Shown here one piece after another: positions 52,491 through 60,175 of a stretch of 64,000 nt of DNA; within the stretch, counting starts at the first letter, position 1, and every line of letters begins with the position of its first letter. A program made the position numbers and the translations under genes. Under the pieces are notes generated by a model. That model searched no databases and was not told the origin of the DNA. It saw nothing but the letters and a program-made list of their open reading frames with translations. This DNA comes from Chloracidobacterium sp. (GTDB lineage Bacteria > Acidobacteriota > Blastocatellia > Pyrinomonadales > Pyrinomonadaceae): assembly GCA_016711345.1 (NCBI GenBank), contig JADJTD010000001.1, positions 1,984,001-2,048,000 on the forward strand, in the 5' to 3' direction.

Positions 52491-53914
52491 GCGAGAAAAC
52501 AGGAAAATTTACGATCTCCTATGCGGATCTGCTTACCGAAACAAAATCGGTCGAGAGCGACAGTCTATATATCGGACGCCTGGAAACATGTGAAGTGTTT
52601 TTGGACCACACGACAGTTTCCAGAATTCATGCAGGTATCAATTTTCAGGACGAGAACTACAGCATAGTAAACCTCTCCACATCAAATGTTCTAACGCTAA
52701 ATGGCCGCCGTCTTACATCAAAAAAATCAGATGTGTTGGCCGATGGCGATACTATTCAGATCGGCCCGTTTACAATACTTGTAGCGCGGCTTGGCGATGA
52801 ATTGTTGTTGGTTGTCGAACGTCAATTTGCAGAACGAACGCCGCCGCAAGTTTCAAAATCTTCCAAAAAACCTACAACCTCTGCGGCAGTAGCAGCAGGA
52901 GGTGTTCTCGATGTTTTTTGGGAGAAGCGTTCGCGTGACAAAGATGATTGGGGAACGCGCCTGCGTCCGACGGAAAAACCAAAACCGGGCAAGGCAATGT
53001 TCAACTGGAAACCGACGCGCGATCTGCGCCCAACGTGGCGAGTCGGTTTGTTTATTTGGGCATTTTTAGTGATCGGTGCACTGGGAGTGTATGCATTTTT
53101 CCGCCATCCGGACGCTTATGCGTCGAAGCCGCTTTCAAACCCGCATGCCTCGATGATAGAGAACAGCGCCATTGCGACAACAGCCAACGGCAATTCATGC
53201 ACGACTTGCCACACTTTGAATGAGCCGGTTGAAAATTCCTGTATCAAATGTCATTCGGCTGCTGAATTTCACTCGTCCAATACAAAAGCCCATGAGCAAG
53301 CCGGCATTACCTGCACCATGTGTCATCGTGAGCATCAGGGAGCGGATTTTGATATGAAAACCACAGCAATTCGCACTTGTGCTGAGTGTCACAACGATCA
53401 AAATCCAAAGACCTACAATGGCAAGGCAGTACACACGGCTCACGGTGGTTCTTATGGTTATCCGGTAGTTGACGGTGTGTGGAAATGGAAAGGCGTTTAT
53501 CGCGAAGTCGCCGACGCGATACCTGAGATCAATCAAAGTGCGACTGGTGACAAAGATGAACAGGCAAAATTAAGCCGTCAGTTTCACACAATTCATCTTT
53601 ACCGTTTGCAGTCCCCTGCTCCGCTCAAGGGCGACAAACGTGGACTTGTAACGTGTTCGACATGTCACGAATCTTTTGGTGCAAATAACATAGACAGAGT
53701 GAAGCCGCGTCAGACATGCGCTGTTTGTCACACAACGCCTGAAAATGCGACGGAGCGTGACAAGCGTTTTGAAACAGATTCGGCAAATTGTATTTCGTGT
53801 CACGTCCAGCATCCTTACAGCACCGGACGGTGGAGCGAATTTCTAACGACCGATGCTCTCGACAGGAGGAAAGAGGCGATCACTAACAAGATCAAGCAGC
53901 TTAGCGGCCAATGA
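52487..53914 (+). CDS. FHA-domain / membrane helix / heptaheme cytochrome fusion
   Basis: 475 residues. FHA domain at about 25-100: G30-R31, S45-R-I-H48, N67 and the L-N-G turn at 71-73, i.e. a phosphothreonine-binding fold with its key residues. One membrane helix (VGLFIWAFLVIGALGVYAFF, about 186-205). Outside, seven CxxCH: CTTCH, CIKCH, CTMCH, CAECH, CSTCH, CAVCH and CISCH. Topology puts the FHA in the cytoplasm and the hemes in the periplasm, so the cytochrome may be positioned or controlled by a phosphorylated partner. No Ser/Thr kinase gene is in the window. ATGA overlaps on both sides. Confidence 0.9.
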   Translation: MSEKTGKFTISYADLLTETKSVESDSLYIGRLETCEVFLDHTTVSRIHAGINFQDENYSIVNLSTSNVLTLNGRRLTSKKSDVLADGDTIQIGPFTILVARLGDELLLVVERQFAERTPPQVSKSSKKPTTSAAVAAGGVLDVFWEKRSRDKDDWGTRLRPTEKPKPGKAMFNWKPTRDLRPTWRVGLFIWAFLVIGALGVYAFFRHPDAYASKPLSNPHASMIENSAIATTANGNSCTTCHTLNEPVENSCIKCHSAAEFHSSNTKAHEQAGITCTMCHREHQGADFDMKTTAIRTCAECHNDQNPKTYNGKAVHTAHGGSYGYPVVDGVWKWKGVYREVADAIPEINQSATGDKDEQAKLSRQFHTIHLYRLQSPAPLKGDKRGLVTCSTCHESFGANNIDRVKPRQTCAVCHTTPENATERDKRFETDSANCISCHVQHPYSTGRWSEFLTTDALDRRKEAITNKIKQLSGQ

Positions 53915-55806
53915 AATTTTTCCATCTTTTTATTTGTCTCGTACTCATCGGGTTTTTGATCTGGCTGAATCAGGCATTCGTTCCTGTGGACGCAGTCCGT
54001 TACGGCGGATTGTCGTGGATCGGTTGGGCCAGCATTGGGTTGGTCGGTGTAGGTGTTGGGCTGCTGTTTATATTTAACGACTCTTCGCGCGCGTTTGGTT
54101 TTTTTAAAGCTCGCGATGAGATGGCCGCTCCGGTTACAAATATTCGAACACTTTCGAAAGCGGAACTTACCGAGCTCGGTCTGGACAAATATCGAGGTCC
54201 ATCTTATCCTCACCCGGTCATTTTCGCTGAGCGATGCATTGGCTGTCAGGCTTGCGTCGATGCCTGTCCTCATGATGTGCTCGCGATCGTCGATGGAACT
54301 GCTGCCGCTGTCGCTCCTGACCTCTGTATGGAAGACACTGCGTGCCAGGCCGAGTGTCCGGTCAACCCAAAAGCATGCATCGTCATCAACACAGCAAAGG
54401 ATGTACGCTCGCTTCCCACGCCAACGCGGGACGGGTCGACATTTCAGACCAATGTTCCGGGATGTTTCATAATCGGCGATGTTTCCGGCGTTCCGCTGAT
54501 CAAGAATGCGGTGAAAGAGGGTGCAGACGTAATTGCCCATATTGTTGATGAACTAAAGGGTGCTCAACCGGAACCAAAAGCAGATTACGATGTTGCGATC
54601 ATAGGCATCGGTCCTGGAGGAGCATCCGCAGCGGCCTCGGCTCAAGAAGCCAATCTTCGGTATGTCGGGATCGAACAGGATAAGACCTTATCCACCATCG
54701 ACTTGTATCCGAAAGGTAAATATATTTTCTTCAAGCCAGATACAAAGGATTGGTCGGGAGGGATACCCGTCACCGGTCTTGGCCTTTCAAAGGCTAAATA
54801 CGGTGGCTCAGAAGGTGACGACGATCAGACGATCTTTGATGCGGTGGGCCACGATCTGAAAACTATAGTTCATGAGCAGGCGGCATTGCTCCATGGTGAA
54901 ATGATCGCAAAGATCCCGACGACGCTCCATGAAAAACTTGCACCGAAGCTTTCAGAAAAACTTGAAAAAGAGCTGAAAAAACGCATCGCCGGATTTTTGC
55001 GGTCAAAAGGCTCCGTTGATTGGGCGCGAGTTTTTCAAACACAGTTTCTTAAAGAACAGAATAATTTGTTACCTCTTTTTCGCTCCGATATTGCCGATCA
55101 GCTTCAAACAAAAATTCCGGGTGATCAACGTGAGAACATTCTCGATATTTGGCTAGGCAGCCTTACATCAAAGGGAGTAAAGATCAACGAAAACGAAAGC
55201 TGCAAAACCGTAAATAAGGCTGAGGACGGCGATTATTTTGTGATCAATGCTGAACGCGGAGCAGAAAAGCTGCCACAAACGTACAAAGCTCGCCGCGTTA
55301 TTATAGCTATCGGCCTTCGCGGCGCTCCAAACAAATTGCGCTTGCCGAATGAAGATCTGAAATTCAAGATCGAAGGCCGCGAAGAGCAAAAGGTCATATA
55401 TGGCCTCTCAAATCCGGCTGAATTTTGGGGATGTCGTATCGTTGTGGTTGGCGGTGGAAATGTGGCTGTCGAGGCGGCTGTCGATCTGGTTGCTACACGT
55501 GACGGAGCAACGATTACCCCGCGAACGCCGGATATGATGAATAAAGTGACGCTGTTGGTGCGCGACTATTTGGCGCCAACAGTAAAGTTCGGTAATAAAT
55601 TTCAGCTTTATCAATGTGCAGATAACGGTATTATTGACCTGCGGTTCGGTGTGGGAATCAAGGAAATGCGCGAAAATGAGATCGTGCTGGAAGATGTAAA
55701 AACTAAGAAGGAACTCGAAACGATACCGAATGATTACATTTTTGCGCTGATCGGCGGTGAGAGGCCGAATAGATTTTTGGAATCGATAGGTATTACTATC
55801 AAGTAG
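53911..55806 (+). CDS. Membrane-anchored Fe-S flavoprotein oxidoreductase
   Basis: 631 residues. Two N-terminal membrane helices (FICLVLIGFLIWLNQAF and IGLVGVGVGLLFIF). A ferredoxin domain with CIGCQACVDACP and CMEDTACQAECPVNPKAC for two clusters (about 108-155). Then a thioredoxin-reductase-like FAD/NAD(P) fold: VAIIGIGPGGASAAASA, VVVGGGNVAVEAAVDL and the terminal IGGERPN. There is no CxxC redox disulfide, so it is not a disulfide reductase. Between the FAD motif and the second Rossmann motif lies a ~110-residue helical insertion (KLAPKLSEKLEKELKKRIAG). It could pass electrons from NAD(P)H into the membrane proteins of this operon. Confidence 0.85.
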   Translation: MKFFHLFICLVLIGFLIWLNQAFVPVDAVRYGGLSWIGWASIGLVGVGVGLLFIFNDSSRAFGFFKARDEMAAPVTNIRTLSKAELTELGLDKYRGPSYPHPVIFAERCIGCQACVDACPHDVLAIVDGTAAAVAPDLCMEDTACQAECPVNPKACIVINTAKDVRSLPTPTRDGSTFQTNVPGCFIIGDVSGVPLIKNAVKEGADVIAHIVDELKGAQPEPKADYDVAIIGIGPGGASAAASAQEANLRYVGIEQDKTLSTIDLYPKGKYIFFKPDTKDWSGGIPVTGLGLSKAKYGGSEGDDDQTIFDAVGHDLKTIVHEQAALLHGEMIAKIPTTLHEKLAPKLSEKLEKELKKRIAGFLRSKGSVDWARVFQTQFLKEQNNLLPLFRSDIADQLQTKIPGDQRENILDIWLGSLTSKGVKINENESCKTVNKAEDGDYFVINAERGAEKLPQTYKARRVIIAIGLRGAPNKLRLPNEDLKFKIEGREEQKVIYGLSNPAEFWGCRIVVVGGGNVAVEAAVDLVATRDGATITPRTPDMMNKVTLLVRDYLAPTVKFGNKFQLYQCADNGIIDLRFGVGIKEMRENEIVLEDVKTKKELETIPNDYIFALIGGERPNRFLESIGITIK

Positions 55807-55809
55807 TAG

Positions 55810-56514
55810 ATGAAAAAAGATAACGTCATGTTCGTTGTGCTGGGGCTGTTGGTCGGCCTCGTCGTTGGCTTTGCGGTTGCGAACAGCATCAACAAATCCG
55901 CTTATGAAAAACCGGAAGTTTCTTCGGCGTCTAACAGTGCCTCAAATAAGAATCCGGCACTTCCGCCGAACCACCCTCCGCTTGGCAGCTCAACGGGCGA
56001 ACAGCCGCAGAACGCTCCGCGTCCGGAAGTGATGGCTGCTATCGAAAAGGCAAAAGCCGACCCTAAGAATTTTGAAGCTCAAATGACAGCGGGTGATCTC
56101 TATTATCAGATCGGACGTTTTGATGAGGCCGCGACATTTTATGAAACGGCTGCAAAACTCAAACCCACCGAACCAGAGCCAATGGTAAAGGCCGGCAACG
56201 CCAATTTCGATGCTGAAAAATACGAAAAAGCTGAAAAATGGTATTTGCAGGCCCTCGAAAAAGATCCAAAAAACGTCGATGTCCGAACTGATCTTGGCCT
56301 GACATTCTTTCTCCGCGAGCCTCGTGATATTGAGAGAGCGATCAAGGAATACAAAGCATCTTTAAGTATCAAGCCTGAACATGAGGTAACGCTGCAAAAT
56401 CTCGCGCTGGCTTATGATGAAAAAGATGATAAAGAGGGATTTGCCGCGACACTCGAAAAATTAAGAAAAATAAACCCCAACAATCCGGTTGTAAAGCGCA
56501 TCGATAGTGAATGA
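55810..56514 (+). CDS. Membrane-anchored TPR protein
   Basis: 234 residues. N-terminal membrane helix MFVVLGLLVGLVVGFAVANS, Pro/Ser/Asn-rich linker, then three or four TPR-like repeats (DLYYQIGRFDEAATFYETAAKLKP, EKYEKAEKWYLQALEKDP, RAIKEYKASLSIKPE). Resembles NrfG/CcmH-type TPR proteins that help heme attachment or assembly; here it may scaffold the cytochromes. Three bases after the oxidoreductase stop, so it closes the operon. Confidence 0.82.
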   Translation: MKKDNVMFVVLGLLVGLVVGFAVANSINKSAYEKPEVSSASNSASNKNPALPPNHPPLGSSTGEQPQNAPRPEVMAAIEKAKADPKNFEAQMTAGDLYYQIGRFDEAATFYETAAKLKPTEPEPMVKAGNANFDAEKYEKAEKWYLQALEKDPKNVDVRTDLGLTFFLREPRDIERAIKEYKASLSIKPEHEVTLQNLALAYDEKDDKEGFAATLEKLRKINPNNPVVKRIDSE

Positions 56515-56526
56515 CCTTGCTAAGGA

Positions 56527-57222
56527 TCAATCTTCCTCGGAATCATCCGATAAAGGGATCAATCCGTGTCTGAATGCGTAAATGACTAAATTCAAACGGT
56601 CATCAACACCGAGTTTGCCATAAATAGAGCTGAGATGATGTCGAACGGTTGCCTCACTTATACCCAGACGTTCGGCAATCACTTTGCTTTTGAGGCCTTT
56701 CCCGATCATCGCGATCACCTCGGTCTCGCGGCGCGTTATTGTTTCCATTGCGTTGCCGGCGTTGCCGTTGGACATTTTAACACCGGTAGAATCGCCATTC
56801 TTGAGTAAATTGGAAAGCAATGCTTGATTAAGCCATGTTTCCCCCTTAAATGCCCTACGAACCGCTTCGATCAGCAGCTTTGAACTTTGATCAGAGCGGA
56901 CGATGCCCACCGCACCTAATTTGAGAGCCTGCGTAGAAGAGTCGAGATCTTCACCGTCCGTGATCGCCACCACCTTTATTTCCGGGTTGGCATCCAAAAC
57001 GCCCCTTATTATTTCCACCGGATCATTTGCCTCAAGGTATATTACAGCTATGTCACAGCCGTCCAGCTTGAATGTGTCCGATCGTAAGCTGCACGATGTA
57101 ACAACTTGCAGATCCTGGTTGTTTTGGATAAGGGAAGTGAGGCATTCCCGGACAAGTTGATGGTGAGCTACGATAGATGTCCGTATGTAAGGGCCGGGGT
57201 TTTTTGTGTAGGTCTTGGTCAT
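56527..57222 (-). CDS. LuxR/NarL-type regulator with degenerate receiver
   Basis: 231 residues. The receiver-like domain (about 12-125) lacks the phosphoacceptor: the strand CDIAVIYLEAND has Tyr62 where Asp is expected, and the N-terminal acidic pair is replaced by AHHQ. The C-terminal helix-turn-helix (ITRRETEVIAMIGKGLKSKVIAERLGISEATVRHHLSSIYGKLGV) is intact. It probably regulates without classical phosphorylation. Convergent with the TPR gene, divergent from the regulator at 57935. Confidence 0.88.
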   Translation of the reverse strand: MTKTYTKNPGPYIRTSIVAHHQLVRECLTSLIQNNQDLQVVTSCSLRSDTFKLDGCDIAVIYLEANDPVEIIRGVLDANPEIKVVAITDGEDLDSSTQALKLGAVGIVRSDQSSKLLIEAVRRAFKGETWLNQALLSNLLKNGDSTGVKMSNGNAGNAMETITRRETEVIAMIGKGLKSKVIAERLGISEATVRHHLSSIYGKLGVDDRLNLVIYAFRHGLIPLSDDSEED

Positions 57223-57934
57223 ACAAAAGGACTAACCTGTCGTAATAAACAGTCAAAAAAAAGGAATTTCCAACAGATAATTGTGTTTGGTTAGCGTTTA
57301 AATGCCAGTGTCAATGGCATTTTATGTCATGATTGTATTACATTATACGTCATTTTAACAGCTAATAATTCGAGAAATGATCTAGAACGTTTGTCTAGGC
57401 CACGAAAGGTAAAATTCGACGAATCTAGTTCAATTGTGTTTTCCGATAGTGCTAAAAAGCTTGACCATATATTAGCGTTCGTAAAGAGTCACTTTTAGGT
57501 TATACAAGTGAAATACTGTATTGTTTACTATTCTTGCTTTTGTGCACATATCTTATAGAACATTTATCTAGTATGAAAATATCTTTTATTCCGATGTGTT
57601 GGCTGTCCAAGTGAAGTAGATTTTATTGTACCTTCCATCAATCCGATTGTACTTTTCTGCGGATGTCACACCCGCTTAAATCAATCGGATCAGCCTTCTT
57701 GGGTTTTGGGGGGCAATGGTCCTAATAGGTCCTTAGGACAAAGCGACAAATGAATCAGGTGCTCGGAGAAATCACACATCTTGAAAGGACCGTTGTCGGA
57801 AAAAACAAGTGAAAAAGGGACTTTTTCGACAGGTTAGAGGATTTTGCGCCTAATTCGCATTTTATTAACTGTCGGCATCGTGAACGATACATCTTGATGA
57901 ATTAACCGTAATAAGCCTCAAATAGAAAGACATT
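57223..57934. promoter_or_regulatory. 712-bp gene-free divergent regulatory region with structured elements
   Basis: No gene on either strand. The region is AT-rich. AAATGCCA (57300-57307) and TGGCATTT (57315-57322) form a perfect 8-bp inverted repeat, a possible operator. ATCCGATTG (57641-57649) pairs with CAATCGGAT (57682-57690) and encloses a second stem, GCGG (57659-57662) with CCGC (57672-57675): a nested two-stem RNA-like fold. GAAAAAG-GGA-CTTTTTC near 57811-57831 is a further hairpin. Together they suggest a long controlled leader for the exopolysaccharide locus; I could not match a known riboswitch. Confidence 0.5.
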
Positions 57935-58669
57935 ATGGCAAATACAGCAATTAATATTTTTCTCATCTGCGACCTATCGATATTCAGAACTGCGCTTCGT
58001 ATGTTGATCGAGTCTGAAAATCGTTTTCAAGTTGTAGGTGAGGCCTCGGACGCGAATACGGCCGTCGAACAGATCGCAAAACTCCGACCCAATATTATTC
58101 TTGTCGATGTTTCGGACATTGACGAAAGGGCATTGCTGCCATTATCTTCGCCCGAGATCGCCAAGATACCCGTACTGATACTGACTAGAAAAGATCAGGT
58201 CGAGTTTTACCAACAATGCCTGAAACTTGGCATCAAAGGATTGGTGTCTAAGCAAAACGGAGCAGAGGTGCTTTACAAGGCTATCGAGAAAGTTTGCGAG
58301 GGTGAATTTTGGTTCGACAGGTCAATCATGGGAGCGACCATCAGGCATATGCTTAACGAGAAGCAGTCTTTTCTTGATAATCCAGCCGTGCAAAAGGCCA
58401 ATGGAATGACTGAGCGTGAAAGAGAGGTAGTCGAGCTCATATGCCGAGGAATGAAAAATAAGGGTATTGCCGAAAAACTGTTTATCGCAGAAACAACAGT
58501 TAGACATCATCTAACATCAGTTTTTAACAAGCTCGATGTGACAAGTCGACTGGAACTGGTGATCTACGCATTCAAGCATCAGTTGGTCAAGGTGCCGAGC
58601 CTCCAAAATTCATTCGAAGAAAATGGAAGCGACGGCCAAGATCTACATTATCTTGAAGCAAGAAGCTAA
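57935..58669 (+). CDS. LuxR/NarL-type response regulator
   Basis: 244 residues. Receiver domain with D13 in LICDLSIF, the phosphoacceptor D58 in IILVDVSD, Thr/Lys positions in LILTRKDQ and GLVSKQNG. C-terminal LuxR HTH: MTEREREVVELICRGMKNKGIAEKLFIAETTVRHHLTSVFNKL. Close in its HTH to the degenerate regulator at 56527 (both TTVRHHL/ATVRHHL), so the two are likely paralogues. No sensor kinase is adjacent. It heads the exopolysaccharide genes. Confidence 0.9.
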   Translation: MANTAINIFLICDLSIFRTALRMLIESENRFQVVGEASDANTAVEQIAKLRPNIILVDVSDIDERALLPLSSPEIAKIPVLILTRKDQVEFYQQCLKLGIKGLVSKQNGAEVLYKAIEKVCEGEFWFDRSIMGATIRHMLNEKQSFLDNPAVQKANGMTEREREVVELICRGMKNKGIAEKLFIAETTVRHHLTSVFNKLDVTSRLELVIYAFKHQLVKVPSLQNSFEENGSDGQDLHYLEARS

Positions 58670-58860
58670 GAGGTTTTGAATTGAAAACTGATTAATTAGA
58701 TTGTTAATGGAACAAGGTTTGGGTATGTGAACGTTCTCTATGTAGGTATTCGGCTCATGAAATGTGGGCATTATTTTTCGAACTGCCTGAGTTTTCAGGT
58801 TTCCCCTAACGGGGTCATTATGTGCATTTAATGGCGCAAACATTAAAAGGCGCCTCGAAT

Positions 58861-59157
58861 ATGGACAACAAAGAAGATAAAAAAGAGAAAAAACGCAAAG
58901 AAAAGGAACTGCGGAAAAAGAAGAAAAATGCGTTAGTCATTTGCAGCAACGGCAAGAATTACTGGACGACCCAAGCACAATTTTGGCAGTGGGTTCGCGA
59001 AGATGTAGTTGTAAAACTGGGTGACGGGCCGCTGCACGGCAAATTTGTGCGAGAAAACGAAGAATTTAACGTTGTTATAAGCAATACTGTTTTGAATTTG
59101 AGTTGTCCAAATCATCTAAATGAGGCACTTGCGTCGCGACGACGCGCTTTATCATAA
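58861..59157 (+). CDS. Small protein with Lys/Glu-rich N-terminus
   Basis: 98 residues from the ATG at 58861 (upstream starts at 58822 and 58831 are possible). The first 25 residues are a charged run (DKKEKKRKEKELRKKKKN), followed by a compact domain ALVICSNGKNYWTTQAQFWQWVREDVVVKL and GPLHGKFVRENEE. No signal peptide. Family unknown. Six bases before the export gene, so it is in the exopolysaccharide operon. The preceding 190-bp gap has a small CCCC/GGGG hairpin near 58803. Confidence 0.55.
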   Translation: MDNKEDKKEKKRKEKELRKKKKNALVICSNGKNYWTTQAQFWQWVREDVVVKLGDGPLHGKFVRENEEFNVVISNTVLNLSCPNHLNEALASRRRALS

Positions 59158-59163
59158 ATTGTC

Positions 59164-60150
59164 ATGAGAATATTTGTAACGAAACCGGTAGCAACTCTAA
59201 GTAGTAAGGTGTTTTTGGCCGTATCGCTTATTTTGGCCACAGCGTCGATAAGTGTCTCTGCTCAAGAGTCGACAAGTCAAAATCCCAACTATCGTATCGG
59301 GCCTGGCGACATCATCGACGTAAACGTCAGCCAGAGCTCTCAGCTTACGCGAACAGGTGTCCGTGTAAACAATCAGGGCATGATCCAACTACCTATGCTT
59401 GATGAGGATATACAAGCAGGATGCCGGACCGAACGAGAGCTTGCTGAGCAGATAAGGGAAAAATATAAGAAATTTCTTCTCAATCCGTATATTACAGTTG
59501 CCGTTCAACAATTCAATTCAAATCCAGTAGCTGTGATCGGAGCTGTAAACACTCCGGGCCGATTTCAATTACAGAGGCCGGTCAGGTTACTTGAATTGCT
59601 GACCTGGGTCAACGGAACTGCTGAAAGGGCCGGATCGTCTATCGAGATCCTTCGGAGTCGAAGCCTGCCTTTTTGTGATGGGCCGCAATTGGTTTTGACA
59701 GAAGGCGTGGGAGATGAGCTCATTTCGCTAAGTTTGGCAGACACCTTCAAGGGCACGGAAGGCTCAAATCCCTACGTTAGAGCAGGTGACATCATAAGAA
59801 TTGCTGATGCCGAAATCACAAAAGCCTATATTGTCGGAAATGTTAAAAACGCAACGGCGATCAGCTTGAAAGACCCTGTCACCTTGAGTCAGGCAATTGC
59901 GATGGCGGGTGGACTAGCGGCCGGTGCACAGTCTGAGAAGATAATTATTCGTCGTCGGTTAAATGGTTCGATAAATCCTACTGAGATTGCAGCAAATCTA
60001 AAGGAAATAAACCTGCGGAAAAAAGACGACATTCTTCTTCAGACTAACGATATCGTCGAGGTTCCGGGACCTAAAAAGACCTTTCTGGGCGAACTCGGTA
60101 AGATCTTAATCCCAACGCTCACGACACTTCCACTTAGGGTAATTCCGTAA
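59164..60150 (+). CDS. Polysaccharide export protein (Wza/GumB-like)
   Basis: 328 residues. Signal peptide LAVSLILATASISVSA. Poly-export domain: YRIGPGDIIDVNVSQSSQLTRTGVRV, YKKFLLNPYITVAVQQF, followed by SLBB segments VIGAVNTPGRFQLQ and AYIVGNVKNATAISL. It forms the outer-membrane/periplasm channel for exopolysaccharide. No lipobox seen, unlike E. coli Wza. Followed by the Wzc-like gene. Confidence 0.92.
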   Translation: MRIFVTKPVATLSSKVFLAVSLILATASISVSAQESTSQNPNYRIGPGDIIDVNVSQSSQLTRTGVRVNNQGMIQLPMLDEDIQAGCRTERELAEQIREKYKKFLLNPYITVAVQQFNSNPVAVIGAVNTPGRFQLQRPVRLLELLTWVNGTAERAGSSIEILRSRSLPFCDGPQLVLTEGVGDELISLSLADTFKGTEGSNPYVRAGDIIRIADAEITKAYIVGNVKNATAISLKDPVTLSQAIAMAGGLAAGAQSEKIIIRRRLNGSINPTEIAANLKEINLRKKDDILLQTNDIVEVPGPKKTFLGELGKILIPTLTTLPLRVIP

Positions 60151-60175
60151 AGTTTGGAGCCGATTTAGTTTTTAT

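Noticed and set aside
53911..55806. Thioredoxin reductase paralogue
   Set aside because: No CxxC redox pair, and it carries ferredoxin and membrane parts.
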